Source: Mactromeris polynyma (lineage: Eukaryota > Mollusca > Bivalvia > Venerida > Mactridae). Taken from it: a stretch of 64,000 nucleotides of DNA. The notes beneath the pieces were generated by a model. It made no database searches. It was not told where the DNA came from and saw only the letters and a program-made list of their open reading frames with translations. A program made the position numbers and the translations under genes. How positions within the stretch are numbered: position 1 is the stretch's first letter; each line of letters begins with the position of its first letter. Of the stretch, positions 35,097-43,016 are shown piece after piece. Location of the stretch: positions 4,526,001-4,590,000 of the forward strand of contig JASFXZ010000026.1 in the NCBI GenBank assembly GCA_032209605.1. The letters are read 5' to 3'.

Positions 35097-36668
35097 GTAC
35101 TACATTGAGTTTATCAAGTATATTCAGGATAATTACAAGAAAGATGATTAACAATTGTGGTTTCTTAGAGTACTAGATTTTTCACCAGTGCCTACTTCTG
35201 TTTGCTGTCATTATGGAAGTTTTCCCAAATGAAACCTGACTTGTTTTGTAGGTGAATGATACATGAAAAGAGTGATGATGTAGTATCACTACAGTGAATA
35301 TTTACCTGGCTGTGGTGGAGGTGAACTTGTATCTCTGCATTGTTATGCATATAGCTCCAGTTTTACCATAAAGCACTTAGTCCTTACTGTCCGTTGTTTA
35401 TTTCAAAGCTTGTGTTACATGTGTCGGCTATGAAGCACTTAGCCCTTACTGTCTGTTGTTTATTTCAAAGCTTGTGTTACAGGTGTCGGCCATGAAGAAC
35501 AACCTGATACAGAACAACTACCTGAGGCAGTTCCACGTGGTGACTTCAGGCCAGTGAAAATACCACCCAGACAAGAAGTGACCATGATCATGTTTGATTT
35601 GGAAACAACTGACCTTAGTAAGTTTATCTTGTTTTTCATTGACAAACATCGTGAAAGGTTTCCTGCTTTTACCAGACAAAATATTTTCTGCAAGAAGCAA
35701 GCAACATGTTTAATACTTCTCAATGGTTGAAATACCAAACATATAGATATTTTTTTCTGCTTGTCCATGCTTGAATGTATTATTTTTCTTCAGGATAACT
35801 CATGTTTGAAATGTTAAATTTGCATTAGTTCTTGATGTATTTTCCAGTCCGTGGACAGCAGATGCCCCACCTCACCCAGATGTCAGCAGTTGAACCAGAA
35901 TCTGGATCCACATTCAACTGCTACATAACACCTAAAATTCCGATAAGTGCCTCAGCTGAGAAGGTGACCGGAATAGTTTTATCTTCATCTGGACTGTCAG
36001 TAAATGGAAAAACAGTAAATTCTGAATATATACAAACAGCTGTGGAGAAATTCATCGATTGGGTTAAAAAGTTCCCAAATGTCATTTTGGTGGCTCACAA
36101 TGGCAGAAGGTTTGATTTTCCTGTATTAATGTCAGCCTTGATGAAACTTGGTATTGTTGATAAGTTTTGTGCTAGTGTTTGTGGACTGCTTGACAGTTTG
36201 ACTGTGATAAAGAAAAAGTACACCAACATGGAGTCATACAAACAGGAGGATTTAGTACGAGTACTACTTGGAACATCATATGCAGCCCATAATGCTGTAG
36301 AGGATGTCCGTTCACTAGGACAACTGTTTGTACATGCTCGTTTGTCAGTGGAAGAAATTATTCCATCAACCTTTTTACCTGCTTCTGTTTGGAATCAAAG
36401 ACTTTTTAACATTGAAAAGGCCAAAAACTTTGGTTCATTAAGCCCGCTCATATCCAAGGGTATTATTAAGACACCAACGGCTGAAAATATTGCTGGGTCC
36501 GGATTGTCATTTGATCACCTCAAGAAAATATTTGTTCGTGATGGGGAAGACGGACTCTCTGCTACTTTCACATGTAAGAATAGGGAAGGACAGCCCAGAG
36601 TTACAAATACAAAAAGAACTCTTGAAAATATCATTCCGAAGCTTGTTGAATTTTTCAGTAATTTGTGA
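30437..36668 (+). CDS. Mutator-like transposase fused to a DEDDh 3'-5' exonuclease, nine exons, 1,017 aa
   Basis: Exons: 30437-30905, 31314-31494, 31792-31890, 32358-32498, 32731-32933, 33431-34242, 34904-35096, 35483-35617 and 35848-36668. All eight introns are GT-AG, phases agree at every junction, and the lengths sum to 3,054 nt with one terminal TGA. The ATG at 30437 is preceded by an in-frame TGA at 30431, so it is the first available start. Residues ~38-365 resemble the Mutator-like transposase domain of animal genomes: Cys pairs C88-x2-C91 and C119-x4-C124, 'GRRIIELGVL', 'VNNFLTTLNI'. Candidate catalytic residues are D352 ('AVDTAWSKRG'), D445 or D447 ('EGDGDNT') and E593 ('QQCEHANREV'). 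A basic linker (~645-690, 'KKMNRRIENQKKAQLPSSKR' and 'RRR') may hold a nuclear signal. Residues 732-900 form a DEDDh exonuclease: D738/E740, D834, H892 and D897. It lies wholly in an intron of the dead MULE gene, same strand. No stop or frameshift breaks it. No TIRs or target duplications were found around it. Whether it is an active element or a domesticated host gene is open. Confidence 0.9.
34548..34655. repeat. 56-bp tandem duplication in intron 6 of the fusion gene
   Basis: 'ttatagttgtgttatt' followed by 'gttgcaggttcttcag' occurs at 34548 and again at 34604 with a few differences. Each copy carries a splice-acceptor-like 'ttgcag|gttcttcag', which could act as a cryptic acceptor ahead of exon 7. 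Confidence 0.8.
35371..35494. repeat. 62-bp tandem duplication spanning the exon 8 splice acceptor
   Basis: Copy 1 (35371-35432) and copy 2 (35433-35494) share 'tgtttatttcaaagcttgtg' and the flanking text. Copy 2 holds the functional acceptor 'ttacag|gtgtcggccatgaag'. In copy 1 the same position reads 'ttacatgtgtcggctatgaag', so the AG is AT. One acceptor is used and the other is inactive. Confidence 0.9.
35483..36668 (+). CDS. DEDDh exonuclease part of the fusion gene (exons 8-9, residues 700-1017)
   Basis: Exo I is 'MIMFDLETTDL' (D738, E740). Its helix continues across the intron as 'IRGQQMPHLTQMSAV'. Exo II is 'VAHNGRRFDFPVL' (D834). 'LLDSLTV' (D860) precedes the Exo III motif 'YAAHNAVEDVRSLGQL' (H892, D897). 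All five residues needed for two-metal 3'-5' cleavage are present, with the order and spacing of DnaQ/RNase T/TREX-type nucleases. The remaining ~115 residues ('SFDHLKKIFVRDGEDGLSAT') are unrecognised. Exo I lies at the end of exon 8 and the rest in exon 9, so the domain is split by one 230-bp intron. Similar DEDDh domains occur at the C-terminus of vertebrate PML isoforms and PML-like exonucleases, a useful comparison. Confidence 0.88.
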
Positions 36669-36760
36669 AGCTTTCAAGGTTAACACAATTGGTTGCCAAA
36701 TATGTCTGACTTTTTCATTGAAATTGTAAATGTTTCTTTATTATATTACTATTGTACTCG

Positions 36761-37106
36761 GGCCTTTTTCTGTCCATTTTGCCCTATATCAATTGGGAAA
36801 ATTTGCGTCGTAAAATTTTAATCACTTCAACTCCAATTTTGGGAATTTTCATAGTTAAAAGAATAGGCTTTGCATATCTAATGTTTATATTAACAGGCAT
36901 TGTTATCTTCCTTTCATATATTAACTGTCAACACAAGGGACAATAATGGCCAAAGTTATTCAAAGAGCTTCAAGACATAATAGATCGATTTTATAGACGA
37001 TTTTCCGTTGGTGCTTCTCATTGGGATTTTTTTCTGATTAGGACAAAAACATATATTTGGCTTTGGGAATGGGTCAGATAGTCTGACTTGTGGGAACTAT
37101 AGAAAT
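36761..37106 (+). repeat. Dispersed repeat family B, copy 2
   Basis: Inverse copy of 13563-13888. It starts ~93 bp after the stop codon of the fusion gene, so it may contribute to its 3' untranslated region or mark the limit of the transcript. It includes 'gggtcagatagtctgac', the same palindrome as copy 1. Confidence 0.7.
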
Positions 37107-38380
37107 AGGCCTGATACTGGTATCATTTTACACATATTCAGTTTGTCAAAACCTTATTTATGTGTGTTTGATATGATATGTGAATGCTATTATTGTTTTC
37201 ATGTTTTTCAGTGAAATCTCATAAAAATGTTAGTCTTACATCAACATTCAACAATATCCTCTATAAAACATATATTCATTGTTCATATTCTTTAATATCA
37301 TGCATGTATTTCATAGTTCTTTTGGAAAGTTAAGCCAAAGACTTGGTTTAAAAATGCAAAAGTTTTATTTTTAATGAAAAATGCAACAATTGTCAAAAAC
37401 TGACTGATTTTTATCAAGTTAAAAATGGTAATACAATGTAATGGAAATTTTAATGCTGCAAACAAATGATTCATTTATGTGTATTGTGTATACTCAAGCA
37501 GCTTGGAAGTGCTCCAAGGGAAAAAATGAGGGTTTGAAAGAAATTATGTGACTATTATTGGTGCACCTCTTCAATGTTTAGTTTTGTAAATGGTCTCAAA
37601 AACGTGATGGTATCAATATAAACTGTCACAATGTGAAAAAATAACACGGATAAAGTTTGTTTTTTTTGGAGTTTTTTTAAGCCATATAGTTCATATTAAA
37701 AAGTTATGTAGGTATAAACCCTGGTCATGTGTTTTAATATGCATAAGCACTTCATTTTATGATGGGTCATTGAAAAATGAGTTGCCAAAATCCCATCCCG
37801 AGACCCAAATGGATAAAATTCTAAGCTATGTCACCATTTTATGTCTACCATTTTCAAATAATTGTTGCTTTATTTCATTTAATCACACAATAGACTATTT
37901 AAAACCATGAATTGTTTTGTTTATTCTTTTATTTTAATGAAAAAAATTAACATGGACATGACTTGAGTATATATTTATATATGGCGTTTCTACAACAATA
38001 GGGTCATAATAGTGAAATTGTCATATTTCACTTTCTGGCGGATGAAATTGTCTAATAGTTTGGAATTGAATATGTTATTATATGTCTTTCATGAATATAA
38101 TATGTTTATAGACATTTCAAATATCATCAATGATGGACTGCTTACCTTAAGGTATTACTATCTGAATTGGCATGACTTAATGTACTTCGTATGTTTTCTA
38201 GTTGTATATGAATAATGATGTGATCAATAAGTTTAACTCATATAATTAATGCATCATTGAATATTGTATATCAATTGAGTTGAGTGAAATAAGTGATATA
38301 CATTCGATGTAATAAGTGAAGATTAGCATTGTCTACCACTTAACTCAGCCTATCAGTGTAGCATCTATTACATTTTTCAG
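37107..38380. other. MULE intron 7, 3' part
   Basis: AT-rich non-coding DNA between the nested gene and MULE exon 8. A convincing AATAAA for the nested gene was not found near its stop. No terminal inverted repeat matching the 30149-30436 side was seen. Confidence 0.4.
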
Positions 38381-38500
38381 GTTGTGAGGGAACCTTTCGA
38401 CAACCCTTTTTCAATTCATGCCTTCGTCAGAAGAGGGGACTGAGCCAAACTCATTTTAATGTTAATTCGCAGGACCAATGACTATGTAAAGGTGTTGAAG
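38381..38500 (+). pseudogene. MULE pseudogene exon 8
   Basis: 40 codons from TTTTTCAG|GTT to AAG|GTATGC, phase 0 on both sides and directly continuing exon 7 across the 8.2-kb intron: 'FK' then 'VVREPFDNPFSIHAFVRRGD'. A TGA (38441-38443) interrupts, after which 'LMLIRRTNDYVKVLK' continues in the same frame. Confidence 0.8.
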
Positions 38501-38575
38501 GTATGCATGTATTTAGGTTATTTCTTTCCTTTAATTTGTTTTCTTTTTATCCAAGAATAAATAAATAAAAGATCT

Positions 38576-38778
38576 ATCATTTATTTGTTTTCTCCACATT
38601 TTTCATCATTTAAAGAACCAGTACTATCTCTGTTGGGGTTCAAACCATTGAACATTAACATGTTATAAAATGGTCTTAAATATATTTGTTTTTCCCCAAA
38701 GTTTTCATCATTTATAGAACCAGTACCATCCCTGTTGGGGTTCGAGCCATTGAACATTAACATATCATAAAATGACTT
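38576..38778. repeat. About 102-bp tandem duplication in MULE intron 8
   Basis: 'tttcatcattta.agaaccag' and 'ctgttggggttc.a.ccattg' recur with an offset of ~102 bp, giving two diverged copies. The minus-strand frame across it is an artefact of the repeat. Confidence 0.7.
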
Positions 38779-38834
38779 CCTATGCCTTTAACTTATAAAG
38801 TATGTATATTTGAAAATAGAACATCATATTTCAG

Positions 38835-38990
38835 AAAATCGGGAGACTGCTTGATTGCAAAGTGCAGGTGGAAGATTTTGTTGTTGACTACAAACCTGCC
38901 CTATGGAACGCTCTTAGACAGGTGTTTGAAGACCCACAGATACAGGGTTGTGTGTTCCACTAGGGCCAGGCTGTTTGGCGTCAAGTTCAG
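38835..38990 (+). pseudogene. MULE pseudogene exon 9, second catalytic aspartate
   Basis: 52 codons, phase 0 to phase 0. It reads 'KIGRLLDCKVQVEDFVVDYK', 'PALWNALRQVFEDPQIQG' and 'CVFH', then TAG (38961-38963) where a Trp is expected, then 'GQAVWRQVQ'. The Asp of 'VVDYK' (38886-38888) is the second DDE residue, and 'CVFH' matches the C-x2-H motif of MULE transposases. Confidence 0.82.
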
Positions 38991-39163
38991 GTATGCTGTG
39001 TAATTGTAATAATTATTATACTTTAACTGTAAAATAACAATAACGTATTAATATGTAACATTATATATATATTAAGTACCATGACACTTAATAATTAGTT
39101 ATTAATTGATTGTATGGAAAAAAGATGCTCAGTTTAATGCTCAATTAATATATTTACCTTCAG

Positions 39164-39413
39164 ACAAAGGGTCTAGCCACAGAATACACTGAAAGAAAGG
39201 AAACATATTCATATTTACGGAAGTTGCTCTGTCTTCCCTTTCTTCCACATGAGCACATTCGTGAAGTTTTTGAAACTTTGGTGGACCTGGCTCCATCTAG
39301 GTTTGATAAACTGCTGCGATATAAGAGGAAGACATGGTTTAGGTTGGACGTGTGGCCAGTGGAGTGATGGTCGGCGTTTGTAATGAGTGTGAGACCCAAA
39401 AATGACGTAGAAG
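39164..39413 (+). pseudogene. MULE pseudogene exon 10, catalytic glutamate
   Basis: It runs from TTCAG|ACA to GAAG|GTAACA. It reads 'TKGLATEYTERKETYSYLRK', 'LLCLPFLPHEHIREVFETL' and 'FRLDVWPVE', then TGA (39365-39367), then 'WSAFVMSVRPKNDVEG'. The Glu of NDVEG is the third catalytic residue. Apart from the stop the frame is clean. Confidence 0.82.
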
Positions 39414-39580
39414 GTAACAACCAAATTTCAGGCTTTTATGTATTGATACAACAGTTTAATGATCAACATGTATAGTAACTGAACAGAACGACATTGAATA
39501 ACTAACTGATCTAATGTAAATGCATGCGATTACTGCGACACTGATGACTACATATTAAATTCTACAACAGTATATATATA

Positions 39581-40588
39581 CAGTGGAACCCCTCTAAACC
39601 GAACCTCGTCCGGACCGGATAAAAAGTTCGGTTTAGAGGGGTTTCCGGTTTAGAGGGGTTTTAGGAAATGCATTAAACAACTACATAATTAATGACTTAG
39701 TGTATTTTATTCATTCCTTATACATGCACTATATATATATATACAGTACTTATACTATATTATAACACTGTCATTTTATGCATGCACATGTCAGAAACAG
39801 TTGATTTGCCAATTCCAAACTTTGCACTCAGTACCATGATTGTCGGTTTCGGAACAGATTCTGACTCTTTGATCAATTTAATTTTGTCATCAAGTGACAA
39901 TTCTATTCTTCGACGTTTAGAAGGAGGCGCAGACATGTTGACTGTGTGAATGATAAAATCAATTTGACAGAAACTGATTGATAAAACAACAAAATTGTTC
40001 CACATTATTGTTAGTTTAAACAACAATACCTGCACTCGTCTTTACTCTGCTAATACGCTCATTAACTAGAATGATAATTTGATTATTTTAACAAAAGATC
40101 CATTGAATTGTCACCTACTGTAGCATTCATCATTAAATAAATTATTGAAAACATCGATTGATATGTATGGTCGGCAATTAAAAGTTGTTAAAGATGTTTG
40201 CAAACTGTCACTTTCTTTTGTCGTTACTCTGTTAATAATTGCGATTATCACACTGTACCTATTTACCCGCGCACCGTCATAAAGGTAACAAACGTGTAGC
40301 TATTGCCGATTGAAGCCATAACAGATAAGGTGTGAAAATGCGTGTTAACACATTTATTGTCTAAACACTTTAGGTGTCATAAATTACTGTTCGGTTTAGA
40401 GGGGTAACTTACTGTTGAAATTGTTTAGAAATAATGGAAATCTTGTTCAGTTTCCGGAATAGAGGGGTTCCGGTTTACAGAGGTTTTTACACAATGAAAA
40501 TAGAACAGAAAAAATCGGGACCATGCAAATTGTTCGGTTTAGAGGGAATTCCGGTTTACTGAGGTTCCGGTTTTGAGGGGTTCCACTG
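39581..40588 (-). mobile_element. Pogo/Tigger-like element with truncated transposase, TA target duplication
   Basis: The ends are CAGTGGAACCCCTCTAAACC (39581) and, inverted, ...GAGGGGTTCCACTG (40588), flanked by TA at 39579-39580 and 40589-40590. Both ends contain multiple copies of 'cggtttagaggggtt'. On the minus strand 39760-40035 encodes a CENP-B/pogo N-terminal helix-turn-helix: 'SKRRRIELSLDDKIKLIKES' and 'LSAKFGIGKSTVSDM'. The DDE catalytic domain is absent, so this is an internal-deletion derivative. It inserted into MULE intron 10. Confidence 0.9.
39760..39933 (-). pseudogene. Truncated pogo transposase: CENP-B-type HTH only
   Basis: From the probable Met at about 39931-39933 ('MSAPPSKRRRIELSLDDKI') the frame covers one helix-turn-helix of the CENPB N-terminal type ('KFGIGKSTVSDMCMHKM') and then stops. 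An upstream Met in the same frame is possible at 40033. The domain binds the transposon ends in intact pogo elements. The protein could at most be a DNA-binding fragment. Confidence 0.8.
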
Positions 40589-40590
40589 TA

Positions 40591-41313
40591 TATGTACACT
40601 CGCCAAAATTCTAAAGCATCACTTTGGGTTTACTTGATTTCGAAAAGACGAACAAGGGGTTGGAAATTTATGGTCATTGCAGTAGACAAAAACACAATGA
40701 ATGTTTTGCCTATTTGCAGCATTACAAGATTCCCCTTATCTGGTGTCGAGACGAAAGGGGCGGACACTTCGGGTCATTACAATTTTTACTTGGATTCACG
40801 TAGAAATCTCGTGTAATAAGCTCACATAAATATATTGTTAGATTCAATTAATTATCTTTAGGAGTACAAAATATTTTACTTCTAGTCCTACAGGATATGC
40901 AATTTTAGCCACATCTATGAAAGGGCAATACTATTTTTTGCCATTTTAGTGGACAAATTGCCCTCCCATAATTCTTTCACTTAAAACAATGTTTTTTAAC
41001 GACTGTAATACAAAACAACACTATCAGAAAATAAATTATGTGAGAGACAGCCAAGTAAAAGCAGCGAGTCAAAAATACCAAGTCGATTATTCGTTCGGCA
41101 TGGCTGCACTCAACATAGAACAAAAAATTTGCGGAAGGTTTTTAAAAAATGCGATATGATCAGAAATCTGAATTTTTATAACATTTAGTACAGAATTAAG
41201 AGAATTATATCAAATTTAAATATGATGCGTTAGAACTTTGGGTTTATCTAGGAGAATGAAACATGAGTAAGTCACCTTTAATATATTTTGTTTCTTATGT
41301 TTATAATTTTCAG
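40591..41313. other. MULE intron 10, 3' part
   Basis: The 74-codon frame at 40592-40816 has mixed composition but no recognised domain. Nothing else is seen. Confidence 0.35.
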
Positions 41314-41602
41314 GGTGTCATCCATGTCTTTACGGATGTGCCAATGTGTACCGCCACCCTTCTACCTGTTATTAAGATTGTTGTTTAACGAGGCACAAGT
41401 CGCCGCAAGAAACATGGGACTTGTTACCGCACTACAGTTGAGACGTTATTATGGGAGGGGTACCAAATTCTGCAAGGGATAACGTTTCAATTGTGGAACA
41501 AGTGCAACCTATTGGTCTGTGGTACAACGAAGGAACTATAACAGCGACCGGGCTGTTTAAGCATTTCAGTGAGTTGTATAGACCTTCTGTGAGCAGAAAC
41601 TA
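41314..41602 (+). pseudogene. MULE pseudogene exon 11 (terminal), frameshifted
   Basis: It joins exon 10 at a split Gly codon. The first frame gives 'CHPCLYGCANV', where a Trp would be expected at the start. A shifted frame gives 'PPFYLLLRLLFNEAQVAARN' and 'LVTALQLRRYYGRGTKFCKG'. A further shift gives 'NEGTITATGLFKHFSELY' and a TAG stop near 41600. These match the C-terminal helices of MULE transposases. At least two frameshifts are present. Confidence 0.75.
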
Positions 41603-42407
41603 GGGACTATATATATATATAGTGTACTATGTGTAAATATCGTGACAAGATTTTGTTGACTATTGTTGAAGCATTTCAGTGAGTTGTATAGACCTGCTGT
41701 GAGCAGAGAAACTAGGGACTATATATATAGTGTACTATGTGTAAATATCGTGACAAGATTTTGTTGACTATTGTTGAAGCATTTCAGTGAGTTGTATAGA
41801 CCTTCTGTGAGCAGAAACTAGGGACTATATATATATATAGTGTACTATGTGTAAATATCGTGACAAGATTTTGTTGACTATTGTTGAAGCATTTCAGTGA
41901 GTTGTATAGACCTGCTGTGAGCAGAGAAACTAGGGACTATATATATAGTGTACTATGTGTAAATATCGTGACAAGATTTTGTTGACTATTGTTGAAGCAT
42001 TTCAGTGAGTTGTATAGACCTGCTGTAAGCAGAGAAACTAGGGACTATATATATATAGTGTACTATGTGTAAATATCATGACAAGATTTTGTTGACTATT
42101 GTTGAAGCATTTCAGTGAGTTGTATAGACCTGCTGTGAGCAGAGAAACTAGGGACTATATATATAGTGTACTATGTGTAAATATCGTGACAAGATTTTGT
42201 TGACTATTGTTGAAGCATTTCAGTGAGTTGTATAGACCTGCTGTGAGCTGAAACTAGGGACTATATATATAGTGTACTATGTGTAAATATCGTGACAAGA
42301 TTTTGTTGACTATTGTTGAAGCATTTCAGTGAGTTGTATAGACCTGCTGTGAGCAGAAACTAGGGACTTTATATATATTGTACTATGTGTAAATATCGTG
42401 ACAAGAT
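41561..42407 (+). repeat. Tandem array of eight 106-110-bp units derived from the MULE terminal exon
   Basis: 'gcatttcagtgagttgtata' recurs at 41561, 41671, 41779, 41889, 41997, 42107, 42215 and 42321. Units differ in the length of an (AT)n tract and in 'ttctgtgagcagaaac' versus 'tgctgtgagcagagaaac'. The first unit includes the last codons and the stop of MULE exon 11, so the array was built from coding sequence and the DNA just after it. Confidence 0.92.
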
Positions 42408-42490
42408 TTTGTTGTTGACTATGAACATGCTCTATGGAGCGCACTTAGACAGGTGTTTGAAGACCCACAGATAGACGGTTGTGCGTACTA
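42402..42490 (+). pseudogene. Second, truncated copy of MULE exon 9 sequence
   Basis: Directly at the end of the 108-bp array the sequence reads 'DYEHALWSALRQVFEDPQI', a diverged copy of the exon 9 segment 'DYKPALWNALRQVFEDPQI' (38886-38940). Its 5' part is missing; the junction lies in the shared 'agattttgttgttgactat' text. This shows duplication of MULE exon material around the array. Confidence 0.85.
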
Positions 42491-43016
42491 CGGTACGAGT
42501 TGGCTAGAAACAGTCTGCCACGCGAGTCATTTTTTATTCAAAATGACGATGTAATTAGTAATACCTAAACAATCTAAACTTGTTTCTAAAATATGTGGTG
42601 AATTTGCAAATAAATATGCAAAACATTGTATATTTGTTGCTCGAGAAAATATTTGACTCGACTTGGTCATATTGTTTACCTTAAAGAATTTTGTCGAAAA
42701 TAGTTCCTTCAATGAAACGTGGGCGTTCGTCCAATCAGAATGCAGGGATTTGGTGAATTTGGAATTATTTTATCATGAACAATCTTTCATACCATTACAA
42801 TGCCATTTATGTAAGTGTTGCAGAAATGTATTTGCATAGGTATATGCACCACTTGTCTGTATATCTGTTTGTAATCTTTTTCACAAATTCTTGAAAAGGT
42901 GCAATGTTGATGAATGTATACGGAACAAATTCATGCAATAAAGGAAGATCAAAATTTAATTGTTTGTCAAATGTATGCACTCCAGATGATCACATGAAAC
43001 CAAAGGAAGTTCTGCC
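42491..43016. other. Intergenic DNA before the minisatellite
   Basis: No gene or repeat was recognised. The minus-strand frame at 42527-42712 is unsupported. Confidence 0.4.

Larger units (their letters stand above)
24065..41602 (+). pseudogene. Decayed FLYWCH/MULE-type transposase gene, eleven recognisable exons
   Basis: A Mutator-like (MULE) transposase of the FLYWCH-containing kind, which in active form cuts and pastes DNA in the nucleus. Exons by splice sites: 24065-24118, 24332-24409, 24637-24733, 25118-25207, about 26638-26885, 27286-27449, 30008-30148, 38381-38500, 38835-38990, 39164-39413 and 41314 to about 41602. The first six give a short N-terminus, a FLYWCH-like zinc region ending in HNHP, and 'LPNVDYIVRVVNWKR'. 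Exons 7-10 carry the transposase core: 'WYMDGTFK' (first Asp, 30134-30136), 'EPFDNPFSIHAFVRRGD', 'DFVVDYKPALWNALRQVF' (second Asp, 38886-38888), and 'SVRPKNDVEG' (Glu, 39410-39412). Lesions are frameshifts in exons 2, 4-6 and 11, TGA at 38441, TAG at 38961 (replacing an expected Trp after 'CVFH'), and TGA at 39365. Exon phases across introns 7-10 still agree. The 8.2-kb intron 7 holds an intact gene. Confidence 0.85.

Noticed and set aside
35460..35768. Minus-strand frames of 102 and 60 codons
   Set aside because: They overlap exon 8 and its introns, conflict with each other in frame, and have no recognisable domain.
30149..36800. Terminal inverted repeats or target duplication around the fusion gene
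   Set aside because: I compared the 5' flank (30149-30436) with the 3' flank by eye and found no convincing inverted match or 8-11 bp direct repeat. Active-element status is therefore not claimed.
39581..40588. Intact pogo transposase gene
   Set aside because: Only the N-terminal HTH is present; no DDE catalytic domain is found between the inverted ends.
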